Source: Coenobita brevimanus (lineage: Eukaryota; Arthropoda; Malacostraca; Decapoda; Coenobitidae). From it: a DNA stretch of 64,000 nt. This document shows, in pieces, positions 57,776-64,000 of this stretch. Position 1 is the stretch's first letter. Each line of letters opens with the position of its first letter. Where the stretch lies: assembly GCA_032717465.1 (NCBI GenBank), contig CM064697.1, forward strand, positions 2,340,001-2,404,000. The letters run 5' to 3'. Under the pieces are notes generated by a model. That model had not been told where the DNA came from, ran no database searches, and saw only the letters and a list, made by a program, of their open reading frames with translations. The translations under genes and the position numbers were made by a program.

Positions 57776-58958
57776 GTGAGATGGAATGTCTGTCTGTCTA
57801 TTGCCAGACGCCTCAATCCCGTTCTGGGTGGCTACAAACAATTCGCCTCCATGTCGCCCTGTCCTCCGCCATTTCACTGCCCCGCTCCCAACTCACACCC
57901 CCCTCTCTCATATATCTCTCCACCCCATCCCTTCGTCTCATCCTCGGCCTCCCCCTCCCTCTTCCCTCCTCCACTTCACTCACATACACTCTCTTCGTCA
58001 GTCTTTCACCCTCTATCCTCTCCACATGGCCAGACCACTTTAGTGTATTCCTTCTAACGCTTCGTATCTCATCCACATCCACACCACAACGCTCCTTTAT
58101 ATCCTCATTTGTCAGCCTGTCTCTCCATGTGACTCCACAGGCTCCTCTTAAATAACTCATTTCCACTGCTCTCACTCTTGACTTGTGTCCTTCCAGCAAC
58201 GTCCAAGCTTCACTTCCATACGTTAGAGTTGGTATCACAATACTGTCATGTAGTAACTTTTTCACTTCCATGCTTACTTCCCTGCTTCTTATCACTGCTT
58301 TCAAGGAACCAGCAACCTTTCTTCCCTGCTGTACCCTTTCAAGCACTTCACCCTCCAAACCTCCATCCTTACTCATCACACTACCCAAGTACTTAAACGT
58401 ATTCACATTTTCCAATTCCTCACCATCCAGCCTCTCTGTACATTCACTGACTTCACCTCTTTCAAAGACCATCACTTTACTCTTCCCTATATTCACCTTT
58501 AGATTCCGTTTCTTACACACTCTCCCAAACTCATCCACCAAGCCTTGCAGCTCTCCTTCGTCTTCACTCAACAACACAGTATCATCTGCAAACAACAGTA
58601 CAGGGAGTTTCCAAACACTACCCTCTCTCACCAGGGCCACTCCAACATCCACTACCCTACCTTGTACCTCTTTTATTACTCCATCCATGTACAGATTGAA
58701 CAACCGTGGAGACATGACACATCCCTGTTTCAACCCAACCTTCAAAGAGAAAAATTCACTCAGTTCACCATCCACACGCTCTGCAGCCTTAGCACCATCA
58801 TACATACTCTTCACAGCATTCAACAATTTCCCATCTACTCAATATATTCTTAATACTCTCCACAATCCATGTCTATCCACCCTGTCATATGCTTTCTCCA
58901 AATCCATGAAAGCCGCATACAACTTCTTTTCCACTAAAGATCTAAGAATGAATAGCTG
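57776..58958 (-). pseudogene. Non-LTR retrotransposon reverse transcriptase, 5'-truncated (LINE family A)
   Basis: The minus strand encodes the catalytic half of a LINE reverse transcriptase. Starting near 58958 it contains motif A (AAFMDLEKAYDRVDR, first catalytic Asp). An in-frame TGA at 58841-58839 follows where a sense codon is expected. Then come motif B (GLKQGCVMSPRLFNLYMD) and motif C (LLFADDTVLL, FADD at 58592-58581). The post-RT LTYGSEAWTLLEG block, the W-[SG]-H-V-E region (LKWSGHVERIEG) and a basic GRGRPRMRR linker precede the stop after SHPERD. The frame is otherwise open for 338 codons, so the copy is young or only lightly mutated. Endonuclease and ORF1 are absent: 5' truncation at about 58958. 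After the stop only about 13 bases precede an (AGAC)n tail. It lies inside a purine array. Clade is not assigned. Confidence 0.93.
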
Positions 58959-60720
58959 ATGTGTGTAGGTGAACATGAAAGGGTAGTGAAATGTATGAGG
59001 AGGAGTGGCAAAGGAGGGTGAGAGGAGAGGGAGGGAAAAAGGAAGGGTGAGGTAATTTGTGAGAATGAGAGAGGTAAATAAATGTGCTTGAAGGAGTTGG
59101 AAAAGGGGAGGTTCTGTGACAGAGGGAAGGGAGTCGTTGTACGGAGGTGTGGGTTATAAATTAAAAAGCAAGGAAGTATGTGAGGAGAAGGAAAAGAAGG
59201 TGAAGAGATGCGGACCCGGAGGTGGGGAGTAAGAGAGAGATGATATATGATGGTGAGTGTAAAGTAATCCCTGAAATGTGTGAGGACTGGGTACAGCGAG
59301 GAGAATTGGAGCGGAGGTGAAGGGCAAAAGTGAAAAGGAGAGGGTGGAGGGAATAAAGCAGTGAAGAACGAAAGAGGGGGAGGGAAAGGGAGAGGTGGTT
59401 GCATTTGAAACGTAAAGGGAGGTGAAGAGATACAGAGGTGAAGGGGAGAGTGGATGCGAGGATAATGTGAGAGTGGGAAGGGAGAAGGAAAAGGATATGG
59501 AGTTGAGGAGCAGTGTAAAAAGAGAAAGGGACCATGTTTGAAGGGGAAAGGAAGGTAAAGCGACGAAGAGGGGGAAAAGGAAAGTGATGGGGTAATGTGT
59601 GAAGGGAAAAAGTAGGTAGAGAAGTGAGAGGGAGATTGAAGGGAGGGGAGGAAATGAAGATGAGCGGTGGAGAAGGGAATAGGGAGAGTGAGAGGGGGTC
59701 ATCAGTAAGGAGGAAAAGGAAGAGAAGAGGTTCGAAGTTTACAAGGAGAGGGAAAAGGGGAAAATACGGTGGGAAAAGGGGGAAGAATGGAATATGGAAA
59801 GTGATAGGGGAGTAATGAGTACGAGGGTGAAAGAGAAAGGGTAATGTGTGAGGTTAAAGAGGTGAAAAGGAACGAAGGGAAGGGGGAGAGTTAAAGGTTG
59901 GGAAACGGGTAGGTGTCTGAAGGGGGGGGGGGAGAAGGTGAAGCTTGAAGAGGGAGTGATGAAGAGGGAGACGGATGTAATAAGAGGTGGTGATAGGGAG
60001 GTGAAAAGGTAAGGATGGAATTGTACAGAGGTGTTGGTAGTGTGTGATGGTGAGGGGATGGAGACAGTAGGGGTGGATAGAGGCAGTGTGAAGGAAGTGA
60101 GGTATAGAAGGGGGGATGGAGTAGTGTGAGGAAGTTGAGGTAGTCTTAGGGATGGCAAAGATAATGTGAGGTAGTGTGAGAAGGGAAGAGGTAGTGTGAG
60201 AGGGTGAGAGGTAGTGTGAGAGGAAGTAAGGTTATGAGAGGGAGTGAGTGGTGTGTGATGTTGAGGTATGTGAGAGGGGTTGAGGTAGTGTGTGGATAAG
60301 GTTGTGTGAGGTGGTGAGGAAGTATGGGGGGCTGATGTACAGTAGTTTGACTAGGGCAGAGTTAGTGTAAAGGTAAATGTTAATGTGAGGGGGATGATAG
60401 AACACAAGAGGGGCAAAGATAGAGTGTGAAAGAGTGAAGTCGTGTGATGGGTCTAAGATAATGTGAGTAGGTTTAGGGTAATGGGGTTAGGATAGAGTGA
60501 GAGGCTGAGGTGGCGTGAGAGAGGCTGAGGCAGTGTGGAAGTGAGTGGGGAAGTGTGAGGGGGACTGGTAGTGTGGGAGTGAGGTAGTATGATGGACTGA
60601 GATACTGTAAGAGGAACTGAAGTAATGTGAGAGAGGGTGAGGTGGTGTGAGGGATGCACAGAAAGGATGGAGGCGGCCCTCTGTGTCGATGTTGAGAAGT
60701 TTGGATGAGGGACAGGCAGA
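58959..60720. repeat. Purine array, right part, with about 20- and 90-bp periodicities
   Basis: gaaagggtagtgaaatgtatgagg-like units near 58,980 and 59,050 resemble the left flank of the LINE. After 60,100 the units become gaggtagtgtgagaggg (about 18-20 bp). Minus-strand frames up to 182 codons are artefacts. Confidence 0.85.
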
Positions 60721-61576
60721 ACATAACATAACATCTGATCTTCTGTTCCCCCAGTTGTTCGTGTCATCATACGTCAGGTGCATGATTTTGATGTGAATGT
60801 GTGAGATGTGGACCTGTGTGAGGGGTGAGGTGATGTGTGGCGAAATGTAGGTTATAGTCTAAGAGGCATAATAGTGGAAACAGTTTTGTGGATAAAGTGT
60901 GAAGATGGTGTTTGGAGATACCACAAGAGATGGTAGTATGAGATCGATAAAGTGATGCCGATGTCGGTGGTGTGGAAGCAGTGGTGTCGAGATAAAAGAG
61001 AAGCGGTATCGCGGAAATGATGGTATGAGAATTATATTTCTGTGAGAGAAAAAAGAAGACCAATTGCTGAAAGTCTGCCAGAGCTGCCACTTCTGAAGTA
61101 AGGAAATGACCAGTGGTCGTAGTCGTAGGCAGAGGAAATAATAGACAGGAAGACTGTCCCAGAGCTGACCAACTGTGCACGTCAAGGAATGAAAATATCG
61201 GCCAAGTTTTGCTTTACAACAAAGGTGCTTGACCCATTTTTTGCAGGAAGTATAAGCATTATATTTAGAAAGGCCGTGCTGGCCGCACGACAGTATTAAT
61301 GGGAAGAGGTGAGGCGTGACACCATAAAAAACACTAACGTTAATGATAGGTGTGTGTGTATTTTAAGAGTATGGTCAAGTAAAATCGACAAGATCTCTGC
61401 TTTCTATTTAAGATAAGTGAAACGAATATTGTTTTACTCTGATACCCGGTCATTCATTCCTGGTTACCTCAGTGACATGAGCAACAATACTGAAATGTAA
61501 ATTTCATTAACTAAAACTGCATATAATTTCATTAACTAAAACTAAATGTCATTGGATTAAAACAAATAAAATAACA
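60721..61576. other. No gene recognised
   Basis: Mixed then AT-rich DNA. A 137-codon minus-strand frame (61180-60767) has no domain. attaactaaaactaaa-like repeats occur near 61,510-61,545. Confidence 0.5.
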
Positions 61577-62226
61577 AACTAGAATGCCACTCAGTAGAGC
61601 GCATACCTCCGCCAAGGCCCAACATGCAGTTCCTTTTAATTCAGTCAAGTCTAATCCAATATCAAACTCATAACCCTATAAGTTGTAACACCATCATTTT
61701 AAACTACCCATAACTCTTAATCATAATTTTTTAACTCGCTGCAACAGCTAACAAAACAGTGCATACCATGTTGTCATTAGGTACAGCTCTGCAAGTTTGT
61801 GGCCCTATTTGTTACTGTACGGCAGCTGGAAAAAGACTACCCCCTATAAAAGCATATTTAAGTCCGCTAGATCCGGAATTTTATGTGGATCCGCGCCGAA
61901 CTGTACGTATTCGTAGATACCAACATCCTAAATATGCCAGATTTTTTTCATTAAGATCCATGCAATATTCACTGAAAAATATACGAAAATGTCGGAAAAC
62001 GCCCTATCTTGCAATGCTAAAGTGAAAAAAAAAATCCTGGATCCGCACCTTTATCCGGATCCGCACCAAAATTTAATGCAGCCTATTCTGGGCCAAGGCC
62101 CATTCTTCTACCAAGTTTCGTGGAAATCCGTTCAGTAGTTTTTGTGTAATCTTGCCCACAAACCAACCAACCAGCCAACAAACAAACGGACAGGGGTGAA
62201 AACATAACCTCCTTGGCGGAGGTAAT
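61577..62226 (+). mobile_element. Dispersed element with TACCTCCGCCAAGG terminal inverted repeats
   Basis: The left end is tagaatgccactcagtagag with cgcatacctccgccaagg; the right end is ccttggcggaggtaata. CCTCCGCCAAGG (61606-61617) and CCTTGGCGGAGG (62211-62222) are perfect inverses, extended to 14 bp by TA. Inside are three ggatccgcac-like phrases (61871, 62040, 62059), gtggaaatccgttcagtag and an (aacca)/(aaac) run before the right end. No protein is encoded. I recall such ends recurring in other aquatic animal genomes but cannot name the family with confidence. Confidence 0.8.
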
Positions 62227-62919
62227 AATGCGGGAATTTTCATTTATGAAGGGGAGTCGGACAGAATTTGTTTGCAGGCCACCCAAGGGTCATTGGGTAC
62301 CACAGCATTAGAGAGTTGGAAAGAAATGATTTGATAGTGTATGGATACCAGCGTAGATAGACATACAAGCAGAATTTTCATAGCAATGTTTTGTGTAATA
62401 TTATAATTAAAAGAACCTACTATAACTTTGCTGCAAAAAAGAAAGACTGGTTGGAGACAGGAAGGGAAGAGTTGATGAGACGGAGCACATTCCGTTTCCG
62501 CTTTGTTGTCGGATCCTCCCGGGGACTGAGCTTAAAAACACCAGTGTCACTGAATTACTGTCTTACTGAGGGACCGAATATCTTACCTCAGGCAGCTCGG
62601 TGCCTAACATCACACGCCATCCTGTCAGTCTGATCTCTAACCTTTAGGATTGTGTAGACAGTGTACATGTAAAGGAGGTTGAAATTTGATGGGTTCATTT
62701 TAGAAAGAGGTCAGTGCCCCTCAGTTTTACTTTGGGACACACGGATTTTAAGATATGTTTTTTTAACATTTTAACTGAGCTTTGGCAAGCTTTGGTTCGT
62801 TTGGGTAAGTTTGGATAGATCTGACCTTCAGTTTTGGTGGGATGGGTTGGTTATGAGTTTTTGGTGTACATATTGATGGAAAAAATTTGTGCTAGAATAA
62901 CTGTTAAAGTTAAATGGAT
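62227..62919. other. No gene recognised
   Basis: Mixed DNA; an 80-codon plus-strand frame (62391-62633) has no domain. Confidence 0.5.
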
Positions 62920-62935
62920 AGATAGATAGATGGAT

Positions 62936-62976
<41 letters not shown>

Positions 62977-63115
62977 TGTTGGGTGAATGGGTGGAAGGAT
63001 ACGTTAGTAGATGGACTTTTGGTTAATGGTAAAAACTGATGGGTGAATGGATACATAGGTAAATAAATTAGATGTGTGGATGGATGAATGGATGAATAGA
63101 TGCATGGATATGGGA
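62920..63115. repeat. (GATA)n, (AG)n and degenerate (GGAT/GAAT)n
   Basis: Short gatagata, 37 bp of AG (62936-62972), then about 140 bp of ggatgaatggatg-like units. Confidence 0.9.
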
Positions 63116-63280
63116 AGTGGCGGCGCACGGCAACTCTATGATGAGAGGCGAGAAATTGCCAAACGTCGCCGGATTATCTGTTCTCTCTCATGAGGATGAA
63201 GTTAAATGCGTTTTGTCGGACCCTCGTGTTTTTTAATTAGCTCCTTCCCCAAGGCTCCGACAGCAAACAGCTTTACACAC
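63116..63280. promoter_or_regulatory. Complex CpG-bearing island with TAATTA site
   Basis: Non-repetitive segment (gccaaacgtcgccggattat) with TAATTA at 63234-63239, bounded by simple repeats on both sides. Regulatory role is inference. Confidence 0.22.
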
Positions 63281-63281
63281 A

Positions 63282-63284
<3 letters not shown>

Positions 63285-63330
<46 letters not shown>
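63285..63330. repeat. (GA)n microsatellite
   Basis: 46 bp of GA. Confidence 0.98.
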
Positions 63331-63335
<5 letters not shown>

Positions 63336-63415
63336 TCCACACTAGGGTAAACAAGTCCTCTGCATCGAGTCAGTAACTGTTCAGAATTAAAGAAAGCACA
63401 GGATTGGTGTGTGCA

Positions 63416-63590
63416 GTTGGTCCTTTGAAGAAGGCATTGTGGAGACAGCAGTTTAGAGTCAGCCCTTTGAAAATGCTAGTGTAGAGACGGATGTATGGAG
63501 TCAGTCCCATGGAGACAGCAATGTAGAGACGGCAGTGTGGAGAAGGAAGTGTAGAGTCAACCATATAAGGAACGCAGTGTAGTGTGGAAA
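63416..63590. repeat. Minisatellite, 42-bp unit, 4 copies
   Basis: Units start gtcagtcctttgaagacagc-like at 63416, 63458, 63500 and about 63556. The third is lengthened by a 14-bp duplication (gaaggaagtgtaga). Confidence 0.85.
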
Positions 63591-63599
63591 AGGGAGAGA

Positions 63600-63890
63600 G
63601 TGGAGCGCGGAGGCAGGAAGTGGACAATACATCGCTGTTGCCCTGACGATGCGGGACTGGAGGCGGCCGTGTAATTAGTGGAGAGGCCGGGGATTACTGG
63701 CCCTGGCCGAGGCTCCTGGAGGGGGTGAGGCTCCACACTTCACGCTCCTTGCCCGAAGTAATGGGCGGAGGTGGACCAGGGGGCGTGGAGCGGACCGGCA
63801 AGACAGATGGCGGTGGGTGGAGGAGGGTGGAAGATGGGTGGGTGGGTGGCGTGGTGTCTGGTGAGGTGGAAAAGAAAGCGTGAAGCGATT
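63600..63890. promoter_or_regulatory. GC-rich complex island with TAATTA and GGATTA sites
   Basis: Non-repetitive GC-rich segment: TAATTA at 63672-63677 and GGATTA at 63691-63696, 20 bp apart, followed by GGGTGG-rich DNA. It could be an enhancer or the edge of a gene beyond the window. Confidence 0.25.
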
Positions 63891-63903
63891 TATGATACGG
63901 ATA

Positions 63904-63920
63904 TTTTTTTTTTTTTTTTT
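63904..63920. repeat. Poly(T) run
   Basis: 17 consecutive T. Confidence 0.9.
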
Positions 63921-64000
63921 AAGACTTTAGAAACAGGTTTTATTTTGGATATTTAGCTTTGATATAAAACTGGGAAAAATTGCCCATTACTACATTTTTC

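Noticed and set aside
58183..58959. 258-codon plus-strand frame
   Set aside because: Antisense shadow of the LINE reverse transcriptase on the minus strand.

Overview
This is animal nuclear DNA with no prokaryotic gene organisation. Very long dinucleotide microsatellites, several decayed non-LTR retrotransposon pieces, palindromic miniature transposons and long purine-only or pyrimidine-only tracts make up most of it. Together they fit an arthropod genome, most probably a decapod crustacean. That assignment is inference: no host gene here is clear enough to name a species. (AC)n/(GT)n arrays alone total about 1.6 kb by my count, the longest being 410 bp at the left edge (open-ended), 171 bp at 54.9 kb and 147 bp at 33.2 kb.

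Layout. 0-9 kb: low-copy DNA, fragments of a TTAA-flanked palindromic element, a candidate last exon on the minus strand (5.5-5.8 kb), two short candidate coding pieces on the minus strand (8.1-8.7 kb) and a retrotransposon tail (7.3-7.8 kb). 9-18 kb: more retrotransposon tails, 28- and 37-bp minisatellites, pyrimidine tracts, and two complete palindromic elements sharing one TTAA (16.1-16.5 kb). 19-20.7 kb: a 19-bp satellite that is open in all three minus-strand frames. 21-26 kb: purine tract, TTAA elements, 35-bp and other minisatellites. 26.5-29.5 kb: nearly 3 kb of pyrimidine- or C/A-rich strand. 29.5-32 kb: a GC-richer island with clustered transcription-factor-like sites, then more TTAA elements. 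32-45 kb: microsatellites, a 117-bp near-identical duplication, a second palindromic element (38.0-38.25 kb) and CCA-rich DNA. 45-53 kb: an element with TTGGCGGAGG ends, a ~130-bp degenerate tandem array, a 1.6-kb purine tract abutting a 0.5-kb pyrimidine tract, and a 58-bp array. 54-64 kb: the largest internal (AC)n array, purine arrays, the best reverse-transcriptase fragment (57.8-58.96 kb) nested in one of them, a TIR-bearing element (61.6-62.2 kb), a 42-bp minisatellite and two islands with homeodomain-like sites.

No complete host gene can be supported. The window reads as intergenic or intronic. Most long open frames arise because simple repeats, pyrimidine tracts or a 19-bp unit lack stop codons. 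The best leads are: a family of ~210-bp TTAA palindromes; a LINE family with almost no 3' UTR and a GATA/GACA tail that could seed microsatellites; the all-frames-open 19-bp satellite; the 117-bp recent duplication; and the isolated minus-strand last-exon candidate.
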